Assembly (NCBI GenBank): GCA_018399285.1
Contig: JAGYOW010000005.1
Coordinates: forward strand, 1-64,000
Length of the DNA stretch: 64,000 nucleotides
Direction: 5' to 3'
DNA from: Desulfotignum sp.
GTDB lineage: Bacteria; Desulfobacterota; Desulfobacteria; Desulfobacterales; Desulfobacteraceae
This document shows positions 17,615-27,803 of the stretch, piece after piece. A program made the position numbers and the translations under genes. The notes below the pieces were generated by a model. That model saw only the letters and a list, made by a program, of their open reading frames with translations, was not told the DNA's origin and searched no databases. Position 1 is the first letter of the stretch. Every line of letters starts with the position of its first letter.

Positions 17615-19348
17615 TCAGGCAGCTGATTTTCTGGAAAATAGATTTTTCAATGGAGATATCCAGATCCCACTGAGAAACCAGGAATAAATATATGTACCGA
17701 TAATAATGGCAACGAACGCTTTGACAATGTCCATGGGGCTGCCGTCCAGAGAGAATCCGGGCACATATCCGAAAAGAAGGGGGCCCAGATAAAGAAATTT
17801 GGCAAATTTAAAAGAGGTAAACGCGGTTTTCCACATATTGGCTTTGGCAATGGTGGCACCGGCAAATGCGGCAATGCACACCGGCGGGGTGATGTTGGAA
17901 TCCTGGGACAGCCAGTATACGATCATATGAGCGGCCAGTTCATTCACGCCCAGGTGGGTCAGGGCCGGCACCGCCACCACAGCGGTTACCAGATACGCGG
18001 CCGTCACCGGAACCCCCATGCCCAGCACCAGAGATGCCAGGGCCACCAGCAGAATGGTGAGCAGCAAAGACCCGCCTGCCAGGTCGATCATGATATCGGC
18101 AAAGGTCAGAATCAGACCGGAAAAGGTCAACACCCCGATGATAATCCCGATGACGCCCACTGTGGCACCGATTTTCAAACTGTTTTCCGTGCCTTCCCGG
18201 GCCGCTTCCACAAACCGTTTGGGTCCGATGCGGGTTTCCTTTCTCACCCATGAGATCGCAATACAGGTAACCAGACCCAGAATCGCGGAATAGGCCGGAG
18301 AAAATCCATACAGCATGAACACCGTGATAATCACCAGCGGCAGTATATAAAACCACTGCTTCTTGAAAATTTCCATGGCACTGAATTTGGATCTTTCCCC
18401 CACCACATTGTCTTTTTTGGCCTCATAATGCACCATGACAAACACGGAAAAAAAATACATAAATGCCGGAAATATGGCCACCAGCATGATCTGGGAATAG
18501 GGCAGTCCGGTCAGTTCCGCCATGATAAAACCGCCGGCGCCCATGATGGGCGGCATGAACATCCCGCCGATGGAAGCGGCCGGTTCGATGGCGCCGGCCA
18601 CATGGGGCCGGAATCCGGCTTTTTTCATCATGGGAATGGTGAACATGCCCGTGGACACGGTATTGGCAATGGCACTGCCGGAAATGGAGCCGAACAGACC
18701 CGAGGCGATGACCGATACTTTTCCGGGACCGCCGATGCGGTGACCCACCGCCGCCAGGGGCCAGTCAATGAAAAATTTCTGTGCCCCGGATTTTTCCAGA
18801 AACGCGCCGAACAGCACAAACAGGATCACATACGTGGCCAGCACACTGGCCATGATCCCGAACACCCCATCACTTTTATAAAAGATGCTTACGCACAGTT
18901 CAGTGAACGGGGCCCCGGCATGGGAGATCAGATCCGGGGCCTTGTATCCGTAAACCCCGTAAACCAGAAAAACCACCCCCATGATGACAAACACGTTGCC
19001 CACCACCCGCCGGGCCAGCTCGATCCCGATGAGCACCCCCACAATGGCGAAAGCTGCATCCACCGTGGTTTCCGCCCCGGTCCGGTAGTTGATGGCCTCA
19101 AACATGATAATCCAGTATCCGACACAGACAACCGACAAAACAATCAGAATATAGTCCAGAATCCGACCGATCGTGGTTTTTGCCTTATAGAGCAGGAAGA
19201 CCAGCACATACGTTATGATAACATACACACCCCGGTGATACTGAGTGGCCATGGGCTGGACCACGGCCGCCCATGCGTAGAACAGCACCAGTGTCACCGC
19301 ACAGATATCAAAAAAAATTTTCTCGAATCGATTTAATTTATGGTACAC
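17615..19348 (-). CDS. TRAP transporter fused 4TM/12TM permease (TAXI type)
   Basis: A 577-residue integral membrane protein in which the small and large TRAP membrane subunits are fused, as usual for TAXI-type systems. Hydrophobic helices run throughout. The DctM-like half shows GLFGSISGSAIANTVSTGMFTIPMM (read as GLFGSISGSA and NTVSTG), SIGGMFMPPIMGAGGF and LGMGVPVTAAYLV. It imports an organic acid using an ion gradient together with the binding protein encoded just upstream. Length is slightly under the common 600-700. It ends 18 nt before a strong terminator. Substrate unknown. Confidence 0.9.
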   Translation of the reverse strand: MYHKLNRFEKIFFDICAVTLVLFYAWAAVVQPMATQYHRGVYVIITYVLVFLLYKAKTTIGRILDYILIVLSVVCVGYWIIMFEAINYRTGAETTVDAAFAIVGVLIGIELARRVVGNVFVIMGVVFLVYGVYGYKAPDLISHAGAPFTELCVSIFYKSDGVFGIMASVLATYVILFVLFGAFLEKSGAQKFFIDWPLAAVGHRIGGPGKVSVIASGLFGSISGSAIANTVSTGMFTIPMMKKAGFRPHVAGAIEPAASIGGMFMPPIMGAGGFIMAELTGLPYSQIMLVAIFPAFMYFFSVFVMVHYEAKKDNVVGERSKFSAMEIFKKQWFYILPLVIITVFMLYGFSPAYSAILGLVTCIAISWVRKETRIGPKRFVEAAREGTENSLKIGATVGVIGIIIGVLTFSGLILTFADIMIDLAGGSLLLTILLVALASLVLGMGVPVTAAYLVTAVVAVPALTHLGVNELAAHMIVYWLSQDSNITPPVCIAAFAGATIAKANMWKTAFTSFKFAKFLYLGPLLFGYVPGFSLDGSPMDIVKAFVAIIIGTYIYSWFLSGIWISPLKNLFSRKSAA

Positions 19349-19469
19349 AATCCGCCATCCTATTTGCTGATATGGTTGTCACAGGCATACCGGTCCAAAA
19401 AAATTACCGAACACCAGACGTCCTTGTCCCGTGTCCGGTAATTCTAATAAAAAGGGTCAGGCGACTGTA

Positions 19470-20432
19470 TTACAAAACCCCTTTTTCTTTCCAGAATTTC
19501 TCAGCACCCGGATGAAACGGAGTGACGACGCCGGTAGGGCCGGATTCAATAGACATGCTTTTAAACGTTTTTTTCTGGGAAACCATATGGGCCAGTCCCT
19601 CGTCGGTATAGATGAGAGACAGCATCTCATAGACGGCATCGGCAGACACATCTTTGTTGGCCACCCACAGTGCGGCATCCTGAAACGAACTCACATCATA
19701 GTCCACCCCTTTATAGGTACTGGCAGGAATGGTGACCTTGGCAAAATAGGGATATTCCTTGTAAAATCCGGAAGATACTGCATCCTTGTCCAGATCGACC
19801 ATGTCAATGTCATTGGTCTGGGCCGCCATCATGACCGCGCCGGTGGGATATCCCACAAACAGCCAGAATGCATCCAGCTGGTTGTTGCCGAAAGCCTGGG
19901 CCGCATCGTTATACCCCATGGCATTTCTTTCAATTTTATCCCAGATCCCCATATGGGTGAAAAACAGCTCGCAGTTGGCAAATGCACCGGACCCGGCATT
20001 ACCCACACCCACTTTTTTGCCTTCCAGGTCTTTGACACTTTTAATCCCTGACCCGGCTTTGACCACCAGCTGGGCCGGAGCGCCATACAGGAATGCCACA
20101 GCCATGACGTTTTCATATTTTTTGGGGTCATTTTTCATCTTGCCGTTCCGGCCCTGATACACATGGCCGGAATAGACCACGCTCATCTGCTGACGGCCGG
20201 CATCGGTTTTTCTCAAGTTTTCCACAGAACCGGCGGAAGACTGGGCCTGAACCCGGATATCAGACAGTTCTTTGATGGGGTCATACACCTGGATGGCATT
20301 GGCCACCACCTGAAAGGTTCCGCCGGCAGGACCGCCGCCGAACACGATTCTTTCCTTGGCCAGCGCAGTCTGGGAACATACCATGGAAACGACTGCAATC
20401 ATTCCAATGAATAAAAGATGCCTTGCTTTCAT
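19470..20432 (-). CDS. TAXI-family TRAP solute-binding protein
   Basis: A periplasmic binding protein of 320 residues with a Sec signal peptide (residues 1-25, ending QTALA before KERIV). The mature N-terminus IVFGGGPAGGTFQVVANAIQ and the later VGNAGSGAFANCELFF are TAXI family marks. It delivers ligand to the fused permease encoded 121 nt downstream. TAXI proteins are known to bind glutamate or other carboxylates, but the ligand here cannot be read. The 207 nt upstream (20433-20639) presumably hold the promoter; no clear consensus was found. Confidence 0.9.
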   Translation of the reverse strand: MKARHLLFIGMIAVVSMVCSQTALAKERIVFGGGPAGGTFQVVANAIQVYDPIKELSDIRVQAQSSAGSVENLRKTDAGRQQMSVVYSGHVYQGRNGKMKNDPKKYENVMAVAFLYGAPAQLVVKAGSGIKSVKDLEGKKVGVGNAGSGAFANCELFFTHMGIWDKIERNAMGYNDAAQAFGNNQLDAFWLFVGYPTGAVMMAAQTNDIDMVDLDKDAVSSGFYKEYPYFAKVTIPASTYKGVDYDVSSFQDAALWVANKDVSADAVYEMLSLIYTDEGLAHMVSQKKTFKSMSIESGPTGVVTPFHPGAEKFWKEKGVL

Positions 20433-20639
20433 ACAATCCTCCTTGAATAATACGGGTTAAAAAAACGATCACATATTTTTTTATTCATACGACTCTATCA
20501 AGGGGAAAGTAAAGGATCAATTGGAAGATTTCTGATTATGCTGTAGTAATTTTTCTTACAATCTCAGGATATCAGACAGATCACGCGTGAACAGGGTAAG
20601 CCTCAGATTCCTGGAATGGCTTTTTTCGGCCGGTCTTTG

Positions 20640-21386
20640 TCATGAAAGGATCTCGCCCCGGGCGCTGATCGTTACCTGTGAAAAAGGGATATCCATGCCG
20701 CTGTTTTCCAGTGCTTTCTGAATAATATGAGGCAGTCCGGAACAACAGGGGACTTCCATGATCACGGCGGTAATGCTTTTAATGCCGGATTTTTTAAACA
20801 CATCCGTCAATTTATCCACATATCCCTGGGTATCATCAAATTTGGGACACCCGATCATCACTGCTTTGCCTGCCAGAAAATCCCTGTGAAACGACGGATA
20901 AGCTACGGGCACACAATCGGCGGCAATCACCAGGTCCGCATCTTTCAAAAACGGCGCGCCGGCCGGTACCAGGCGAATCTGAACCGGCCAGTGTCCCAGA
21001 GCGGAAGAACCGTCGGAACCGGTCACCCGGGGCTGATTGGCACAGTCGCATGACGTGTCGGAAAAAGTTTTCAAGGCTGCGGACGGGCAGCCGCCGGTCA
21101 TGACCGGTTTTCTCTGACCTGTCGATTTTTCTGCCTGGGCCTGTTGTTTGAGCAGTTCATGCACCGCTGCCTCATCAAATTTTTCGGCTTCTCTTTCCAC
21201 AATATGCAATGCATCCCGGGGACATTCGCCCAGACAGGCCCCTAATCCGTCACAATACTTGTCTGAAATGACACGCGCTTTGCCGTTTACAATCTGAATG
21301 GCGCCTTCTGCACAAGACGGCACACAATTGCCGCACCCATCACATTTTTCATCATCGATTTCAATTATTTTTCTAAGTACTTTCAT
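20640..21386 (-). CDS. Ferredoxin-domain iron-sulfur protein
   Basis: A 248-residue protein with an N-terminal double 4Fe-4S domain. The first cluster motif is CDGCGNCVPSC; the second is CDGLGACLGECP, which lacks the usual second Cys. A linker leads to a C-terminal domain with conserved Cys (GGCPSAALK, CDCAN, DLVIAADCVPVAYP, IGCPKFDD, EVPCCSGL). Proteins of this kind are common in anaerobes with energy-conserving redox complexes and are thought to pass electrons between ferredoxin and another partner. The exact role is unknown. It stands between the TAXI protein and the HD gene, all on the minus strand. Confidence 0.8.
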   Translation of the reverse strand: MKVLRKIIEIDDEKCDGCGNCVPSCAEGAIQIVNGKARVISDKYCDGLGACLGECPRDALHIVEREAEKFDEAAVHELLKQQAQAEKSTGQRKPVMTGGCPSAALKTFSDTSCDCANQPRVTGSDGSSALGHWPVQIRLVPAGAPFLKDADLVIAADCVPVAYPSFHRDFLAGKAVMIGCPKFDDTQGYVDKLTDVFKKSGIKSITAVIMEVPCCSGLPHIIQKALENSGMDIPFSQVTISARGEILS

Positions 21387-21432
21387 GATTCTGTTCCTTT
21401 ATAATTATGTATCGGTTATACGCTGTGGATTA

Positions 21433-22168
21433 TCATCCTTTTTGAATCAAAATCTGGCGAGCCAGGTCTTTTCCCGCATCCGTCAGATAAATGCCATCGA
21501 TTTTCCGGGCCAGGGTGTCTGCATCGATCTGCTTTCTTTCCCCGGCAGTCTTCCATATTGGCCAGCATGTCCGCATCATAGACCGCTTTAAAATTAATGG
21601 TTTCGCATTTTTGGGGTGATGGTGCGCAAAGTCGATGTCGCACACCTCGGTGATCAGCTTTTCCTTTGGCCCCCAGATCTTCCAGAATTTTTCCGGCCGC
21701 CGGGCGGGCCTTCGATGTGCTGATATTTTGCTTCGGCGGACCCATATTTTCTTCCGTAGATTTGATTTTTCGATATCATGGAGATATGCGGCACAAAGCA
21801 AACCACCGCCAAATCGGCTTTTTCTTTACTAATTTTTCTCCGCATACTGGCCACCTGCCCGGCATGGCTGATCCGTTTGAAATCCGTACCAAAATACTGT
21901 TTCATCTTCACCGCCACCCGATCTTTCAACAGATCTTCCTGCTGGGCCAAACTCTTCCGGTAATGTACTCCAGGCATTGTTCAGCATACCTGCAATATGC
22001 CGCACACCCGGAAATCCATTGGATTCACAATTTTCTTATGGCAATGACCGCATCGCCGGGTGGCATCATCCCTTGAAAAATTCCATGGCATGTCCGCATT
22101 CCGGACATTTCAGTTTCAAAAATCGCATTCTGGTCCCAGTACTGGGTATCTTGTCCCGGACATTTCAT
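21433..22168 (-). pseudogene. Zinc-ribbon HD-domain phosphohydrolase, frame-broken
   Basis: Read across frames, the gene starts at the ATG 22168 behind AAGGAAGGTGG. It encodes an N-terminal Cys-rich part (MKCPGQDTQYW; then CPECGHAMEFFK and RRCGHCHKKI in other frames; then a YCRYAEQCLEYI segment), followed by KDRVAVKMKQYFGTDFKRI, SHAGQVA and KADLAVV. The HD domain comes next: AAYLHDIEKSN with the catalytic His-Asp, GSAEAKYQHIEGP, EVCDI with HHHPK, and a tail ending LARQILIQKG. Several frame changes interrupt it. HD proteins cleave phosphate esters such as nucleotides; the substrate is unknown. It is divergent from the Crp/FNR gene and shares its promoter region, suggesting joint control. Confidence 0.72.
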
Positions 22169-22266
22169 ACGCCACCTTCCTTTGTATCGTTGATTTTACC
22201 GGTTCATCTCATCCGGCAATCTGCTTTACAATCTGAAACAAACCTACTATAAAACGAGATGAAATG

Positions 22267-22284
22267 CCTTGATCTGAATCAAGG
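22267..22284. promoter_or_regulatory. FNR/Crp-type operator
   Basis: CCTTGATCTGAATCAAGG contains TTGAT-N4-ATCAA, identical to the FNR consensus half sites, extended to 7-nt perfect arms. It lies 40 nt before the Crp/FNR-family gene and in the divergent promoter region with the HD gene. The likely binder is that regulator itself. Confidence 0.75.
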
Positions 22285-22323
22285 AGATCGTTTATTTTTG
22301 GAAATTTTTAAAAGTGTCAATGG

Positions 22324-23090
22324 ATGCATATCGTTAATGAAAACACAGGAGATGCAACCGGTATCGATATTTTAAAGACCATCCCCTTTTTTTCCGGATT
22401 ATCCAAAGATCAGTTAAAAATCCTTTCCGGCATTGCCGTCCGACTGACTTTCAAACGGGGAGACATGATTTTTCACGATGGTGACAAAGGCGATGGCATC
22501 TATATTGTCGAAACCGGGAAAATAAAAGTCTTAAACTGTCTTTGGATGGCAAAGAACAGATTCTCCATATATTTACGGCCCCGGCCATACGTTCGGAGAA
22601 GTGCCGGTATTTCAGGGCAAGAGCTTTCCCGCTTCATCCATGACGTTGGAACCTCGGATATTGTTTTTTACCTGTAGATCTGACTTTGTGCGCCATCACA
22701 TCATACTCCGGCCCTGATAGCGAATGAGTCGGGCTGATTTTTCGGGGACAGCTACGCTTCAATACCATCAGAGTCTGAAGCGCCGAGCCTTCAAGTAGAT
22801 ACCTGTCTGCTTTGGCTGCCATTTGGCTTGACATTGGTCCAAAGAACAGAGCAAATCCCTGTCCGGGTCCACAATCTTCCCCATCTCCCCGCTTCCAGCT
22901 TCAACCCATTCTTAACGCCACACTGAAACAGCTTCAGAATACCAAAAAATGGGGGGGGATACCGGGTTTGATACTAGCAGACAAAGACCATCGACATCCT
23001 GGACAAAGAAGGACTGATAGAACTGTCTGAATCCGGGGCGGTTACAATACCTGTTCCCGGAAGTAAAACCGTTTCTTTATATACTGGACT
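22324..23090 (+). pseudogene. Crp/FNR-family transcriptional regulator, frame-broken
   Basis: The cyclic-nucleotide-binding fold is clean for the first 75 residues (ILKTIPFFSGLSKDQLKIL, FKRGDMIFHDGDKGDGIYIVE). After KIKV (about 22530) the frame breaks repeatedly, but HIYGPGHTFGE, PVFQGKSFPASS and SDFV are still legible. Near the end comes the HTH: NPCPG and HNLPHLPAS, a damaged TLSRI segment, then DILDKEGLIELSESG. No Cys cluster for oxygen sensing is seen at the N-terminus, so the signal is open. It lies 40 nt behind an exact FNR box and ahead of aldehyde:ferredoxin oxidoreductase. The 3' end is approximate. Breaks are probably sequence errors. Confidence 0.78.
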
Positions 23091-23246
23091 AAAATTTATT
23101 GTCATGGCATAACTGAAAATACAGTTTTTTGATTTCCGGGGCACGGGTCACTTGGGATTGAAAAACATCGTCAAAAATCACAGATACTGGACAAAACCGT
23201 TCTGGAAAATCAACATCACACGTCCAACAATTACAAGGAGTGAAAC

Positions 23247-24955
23247 ATGGGAAAGTTATTGAGAATCAACACCAAAGAAAAACATTCAACTTGGAAGAGA
23301 CACCGATACCTATGCCGGCTTAGGCGGAAGAGCCCTACATCCAAACACCCTGATGAGGTCCCGGCCACCTGCCATCCGTTGGGAAAACAACAAACTCATC
23401 TTTGCTCCCGGGTCCTGTCCGGATCTCCGGCCGCAGATTCCGGAAGGCTCGCCGGCGCCAAATCGCCGCTGACCGGCGGAATCAAGGAAAGCAATGCCGG
23501 AGGACTTGTGTCCGGTGAAACTGGCAAAGCCGGACGCCGGCCCTGGCCTGAAGGCAAACCCGAAGGCAATGATTACAGCCTGATCAAAATTGACAAAGAC
23601 GGCGTATCCATCGAACCCGCAGAAGATCTGGTCAAAAAAGGCAATTATGCGGTCATGGAAGATTCTGGGGACAAATACGGCAAAAATGTCGGCGTCTTAA
23701 GTATCGGCCAGCCGCGCACTAGCCGTCTGAAAGGCGCATCCATCAACCAGGCGGATATGAACGGCCGTCCCGGACGGGCCCATGGCAGAGGGGGCTTGGG
23801 TGCGGTCATGGGATCCAAAAATCGCGCTTAATGGTGGATGATTCTGGTGCGCCCCGGGTGGAAATCAAGGATCCGGATGCGTTCAAGGCCGCCAACAAAC
23901 GATGGGTGGAAATGCTGAGAAACCATCCGGTCACCGGTGAAGGCCTGCCGGCTCTGGGCACGGCCGTACTGGTGAATGTCATCAACGAAGCCGGGACCCT
24001 GCCCACCAAAAATTTCAGATCCGGCCGGTTCGACCATGCCCAGGCCATTTCCGGCGAAACCATGGCGGAAACCATTGAAAAACGGAACGGCATCACCACC
24101 GAAGCCTGCCATCCCGGATGTGTGATCAAATGCTCCAATGTCTATCACGGCAAAGACGGCAATTTCCTGACCTGCGGGTTTGAGTATGAAACCATCTGGG
24201 CCTTCGGTGCCCATACCACGATCCAGGACCTGGATCAAATTGCCACTCTGGATAAAATGTGTGATGATTTCGGTTTAGACACCATTGAAACCGGGGTCAC
24301 CATCGGTATTGCCATGGAAGGCGGGATGATTCCCTGGGGCGACGGCCAGGCCGCCATTGACCTGCTGTCCAAAGTGGGGGAATACGCGCCCGAAGGCAAA
24401 ATCATCGGAAACGGGGCCTTGTTCACCGGAGATGCCTTAGGCGTGGACCGGGTTCCGGTGGTGAAAAAACAGGCGTTGCCGGCCTATGATCCCAGAACCT
24501 GCAAAGGGGTCGGTGTCACCTATGCCACCACACCCATGGGCGCGGATCATACGGCTGGATATGGCGTCACCGCCAATATTCTGAGCGTCGGCGGCACCAT
24601 CGATCCCCACAAAAATGAAGGCAACATCGAACTGTCCCAGGGACTGCAGATCGCAACCGCTGCCGTGGATGCGGCCGGGCTCTGTCTGTTTGTGGCGTTT
24701 GCGGTTCTGGATAATGAAGACGGCCTGCCCACCATTGCCCAGATGCTCAATGCCCGGTACGGCCTGAACCTGACCCCGGATGATATTCTGGAACTGGGTA
24801 AATCCATTCTCAGAAATGAAAAAGAATTCAACAAAAAGGCCGGTTTTACTGAAATCGACGATCAGCTGCCGGAAATGTTTAACGAACCGGTGCCCCCGCA
24901 CAATGTACCGTGGGATTTCACCATTGAAGACCTTCAGAAAACCCTGAACTTCTAA
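23247..24955 (+). pseudogene. aor: Aldehyde:ferredoxin oxidoreductase, N-terminal third frame-broken
   Basis: AOR is a tungsten-bispterin enzyme oxidising aldehydes to acids with ferredoxin. CAAGGAG precedes the ATG. Between 23280 and 23830 the frame shifts several times, yet DEVPATCHPLGK, AGAKSPLTGGIKESNAGG, GKPEG, DYSLIKIDKDGVSIEPA, VGVLSIG and NGRPGRAHGRGGLGAVMGSK are read in order. From 23831 to 24955 the frame is open (374 residues): EACHPGCVIKCS supplies three of the 4Fe-4S Cys, and AAGLCLFVAF the fourth. Total length of about 570-580 residues is on the short side of normal. It probably depends on the Crp/FNR regulator next door. I infer that the native gene is intact. Confidence 0.9.
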
Positions 24956-24982
24956 ATTTAAGGTATTCTCTTCTGACTCCTG

Positions 24983-25013
24983 CATCAGGGCGAAAAAAAT
25001 TTTCGCCCTGATG
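24983..25013 (+). terminator. Strong hairpin after aor
   Basis: CATCAGGGCGAAAA (24983-24996) and TTTTCGCCCTGATG (25000-25013) are perfect 14-bp arms with a 3-nt loop, 28 nt after the aor stop. The T run lies inside the stem rather than after it. It separates aor from hisD. Confidence 0.75.
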
Positions 25014-25114
25014 TGATTCTCTGGATTTATCCTGCCTGTTCTGGTATATCTTTCCTTCTATATTGAAAATAAGCCAGTTTTTAAATCACTTAACAAAATC
25101 GAGCCTAATTTATC

Positions 25115-26410
25115 ATGAAACTGTTTGAATATCCTTCCGCCGACGCCCGGGCGCGTGTCCGGAACATCATTGACCGGGGTCTTGGGTTTTCCAAAGCCGA
25201 TTATGACAATGTACAGGCGTTTATCGATGATGTCAGAACCCGGGGAGACGAGGCCCTGGTGGCATACACCAACCAGTTTGATTCCGGGGCCGTGACTCAG
25301 GATACGCTGAAAGTGACGGATGCCGAGTTTGATCATGCCCTGGCATCCGTGGACCCTCTATTTCTGGATACCCTGAAACGGGCCATTGATCAGCTCACCC
25401 GGTTCCATGAAAAACAGAAACAGAACGCCTGGATCGACACCCCGAGAAACGGGGTCATGGTGGGACAGCTGGTTCGTCCGGTCGGGGCTGCCGGCATCTA
25501 TGTCCCCGGGGCCAAAGGCGGAAAAACCCCGCTGGTGTCCTCCGTGCTCATGGGAGGAATCCCTGCAAAAGTGGCGGGTGTGTCCACCATTGCGTTGATG
25601 ACCCCGCCCATGGAAAACGGTGAAGTCAATCCCCATATTCTGGCAGCGGCGGCAAAAATGGGCATTACTTCGGTGTTCAAGGCCGGCAGTGCCTGGGCCA
25701 TAGCTGGTCTGGCTTACGGTACCCGGCAGGTGCCCAAAGTGGATGTCATTGTGGGACCGGGCAATATTTATGTGACTCTGGCCAAAAAAATCGTTGCCGG
25801 CACCGTGGGCATCGACATGATCGCCGGGCCCAGTGAAATTCTCATCATTGCGGATCACACGGCCAACCCGGAATTTGTGGCTGCGGACCTGCTGTCCCAG
25901 GCCGAACATGATGCCAGGGCCTCCGCCATTCTGGTGACCGATTCCAGAAAACTGGCCGAACAGACCGCTTCCATCCTGGAACGGCAGCTCAGCGCACTGG
26001 CAAGACAGGATACGGCCCGGCAGTCCATTGACAACTTCGGTGCCATCATGCTGGTGCCGGATATCGAGACCGGTATTGATCTGTCCAATCAGCTGGCGCC
26101 GGAGCATCTGGAACTGATGGTGTCCGCCCCGTTTGATTATATCGACCGGATCCAGAATGCCGGGGCCCTGTTTTTAGGACATTATACCCCGGAGCCCATG
26201 GGCGATTATATTGCCGGTCCCAATCATGTGCTGCCCACGGCCGGCACGGCCCGGTTCTCTTCGGCCCTGAGTGTGGACCATTTCATCAAAAAAACCAGCC
26301 TGATTCACTATTCAAGAACCGCCTTTGAAAATGAGGCAGAAGATGTGATTCGGCTGGCAGAGATTGAAGGATTGACCGCCCACGCCAATTCCGTGAAAAT
26401 CAGAAAATAA
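25115..26410 (+). CDS. hisD: Histidinol dehydrogenase
   Basis: HisD performs the last two steps of histidine synthesis, oxidising L-histidinol to histidine with two NAD+ and a zinc ion. It has 431 residues, as usual. Family marks: RPVGAAGIYVPGAKGGKTPL, IAGPSEILIIADHTANPEFVAADLLSQAEHD (read as IAGPSEILIIAD then DLLSQAEHD), GPNHVLPTAGTARFSSAL and SVDHFIKKTS with zinc and catalytic His/Glu residues. No other his biosynthetic gene is nearby; hisS follows from its own promoter. Confidence 0.97.
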   Translation: MKLFEYPSADARARVRNIIDRGLGFSKADYDNVQAFIDDVRTRGDEALVAYTNQFDSGAVTQDTLKVTDAEFDHALASVDPLFLDTLKRAIDQLTRFHEKQKQNAWIDTPRNGVMVGQLVRPVGAAGIYVPGAKGGKTPLVSSVLMGGIPAKVAGVSTIALMTPPMENGEVNPHILAAAAKMGITSVFKAGSAWAIAGLAYGTRQVPKVDVIVGPGNIYVTLAKKIVAGTVGIDMIAGPSEILIIADHTANPEFVAADLLSQAEHDARASAILVTDSRKLAEQTASILERQLSALARQDTARQSIDNFGAIMLVPDIETGIDLSNQLAPEHLELMVSAPFDYIDRIQNAGALFLGHYTPEPMGDYIAGPNHVLPTAGTARFSSALSVDHFIKKTSLIHYSRTAFENEAEDVIRLAEIEGLTAHANSVKIRK

Positions 26411-26440
26411 TTGACTCACAAGCGGTTTTTAAACTATATT
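26411..26440 (+). promoter_or_regulatory. Sigma-70 promoter for hisS-aspS
   Basis: TTGACT (26411-26416), 18-nt spacer, TATATT (26435-26440), 51 nt before the hisS start. Each hexamer matches five of six consensus bases or close to it. It begins right at the hisD stop. Confidence 0.6.
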
Positions 26441-26491
26441 GATCGATTGTATTAAAAATTGGCAAAAAACCCATACATGAAGACTTAAACC

Positions 26492-27751
26492 ATGCAGACC
26501 ATCCGAGGGTTCAGAGACATCCTGCCGGAACAGATCCGGCTGTGGCAGAAAGTTGAAAATCTGGCTGTTGAGCTGTTCAACGCTTATGGATATCAGGAAA
26601 TCCGCATCCCGATTCTGGAAAAAACCGGTTTGTTCGCCCGGAGTATCGGAGAGACCACTGATATTGTCGAAAAAGAGATGTACACCTTTGACGACAGGAA
26701 CGGGGACAAGCTGACCCTGAGGCCGGAAGCCACCGCTTCCATCTGCCGGGCATACATCCAGCACAAACTGTATGCCACGGAACCGGTGAGAAAATTTTAC
26801 ATGACCGGGCCCATGTTCCGGCGGGAAAGACCCCAAAAAGGACGGTACCGCCAGTTTTATCAGATCGATGCGGAAGTGTTTGGTGTGGATTCCGCCTATG
26901 TGGACTGTGAACTGATTTTTCTGCTGCACCAGTTGTTCAAACGGTTGGGGCTGACCGGACTGACCGCCCAGATCAACAGTCTGGGATGCCCGGAGTGCCG
27001 GCCGAAGTTCACCCGGGCGTTGCTGGATTTTCTGGAAGAACGGAACCAGGATCTGTGTGAGATCTGCACCCGGCGGATGACGCGAAACCCGCTGCGGGTG
27101 CTGGACTGCAAGATACAGACCTGCCAGGCGGCCCTGACAGGTGCACCAGCCACGGTGGACCATCTGTGTCCGGCCTGTGAGAACCATTTCAATATCGTGA
27201 AAACCACCCTGGAAAAACAGGGGGTGGATTTTTCGGTAAATAATGCTTTGGTGCGGGGCCTGGACTATTACACCCGCACGGCCTGGGAAATTCAGACCAC
27301 CAGCCTGGGCGCCCAGAGCGCTGTGGCCGGGGGCGGCAGATATGACGGTCTGGTCAAACAACTGGGCGGACCCGACACCCCTGCCATCGGATTTGCCATC
27401 GGGTTTGACAGGCTGGTGGAAATCATGGAACAGCTGACACCCCTGCCGGCAGACCCCGGACCGGACCTGTTCATTGTGGCGCTGGGCGATGCTGCCATGG
27501 AAACAGCCTATCACCTGTCCTGCGACCTGAACCAGGCAGGTATCAAAACCGACACAGACTTCAGGGGAAAAAGCCTGAAAGCCCTGATGAAACGGGCGGA
27601 TAAACTCAATGCCCGGTATGTGCTCATAGCCGGACAGACGGAACTTAACGACCATGCACTGATTCTTCGTAACATGAAAACCAAAGAACAGGTTTCCATC
27701 TCCATGGACCGGCTGGTTCCTGAAATCGAAGCTGTGTTGAAACACAAATAA
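26492..27751 (+). CDS. hisS: Histidyl-tRNA synthetase
   Basis: A class II synthetase of 419 residues charging tRNA-His. Motif 2 appears as FRRERPQKGRYRQFYQID, the histidine-A loop as GLDYYTRTAWEI, and motif 3 as AIGFAIGFDRL. The C-terminal anticodon-binding domain begins near residue 325 (PDLFIVALG). An extra Cys-rich insert in the middle (CPECRPK, CEICTRR, CPACENHF) looks like a zinc-ribbon-like insertion seen in many bacterial HisRS. It is followed by aspS after 31 nt, a common pairing. Confidence 0.97.
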   Translation: MQTIRGFRDILPEQIRLWQKVENLAVELFNAYGYQEIRIPILEKTGLFARSIGETTDIVEKEMYTFDDRNGDKLTLRPEATASICRAYIQHKLYATEPVRKFYMTGPMFRRERPQKGRYRQFYQIDAEVFGVDSAYVDCELIFLLHQLFKRLGLTGLTAQINSLGCPECRPKFTRALLDFLEERNQDLCEICTRRMTRNPLRVLDCKIQTCQAALTGAPATVDHLCPACENHFNIVKTTLEKQGVDFSVNNALVRGLDYYTRTAWEIQTTSLGAQSAVAGGGRYDGLVKQLGGPDTPAIGFAIGFDRLVEIMEQLTPLPADPGPDLFIVALGDAAMETAYHLSCDLNQAGIKTDTDFRGKSLKALMKRADKLNARYVLIAGQTELNDHALILRNMKTKEQVSISMDRLVPEIEAVLKHK

Positions 27752-27803
27752 CCCAATTATTAAAATATAGAGGACAGACCTGGTGAGTGATTTATTAGGA
27801 AAT

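Noticed and set aside
18428-19336. A 302-codon plus-strand frame rich in His and Gly
   Set aside because: Antisense to the TRAP permease; the repeated GH-rich text is the complement of hydrophobic codons.
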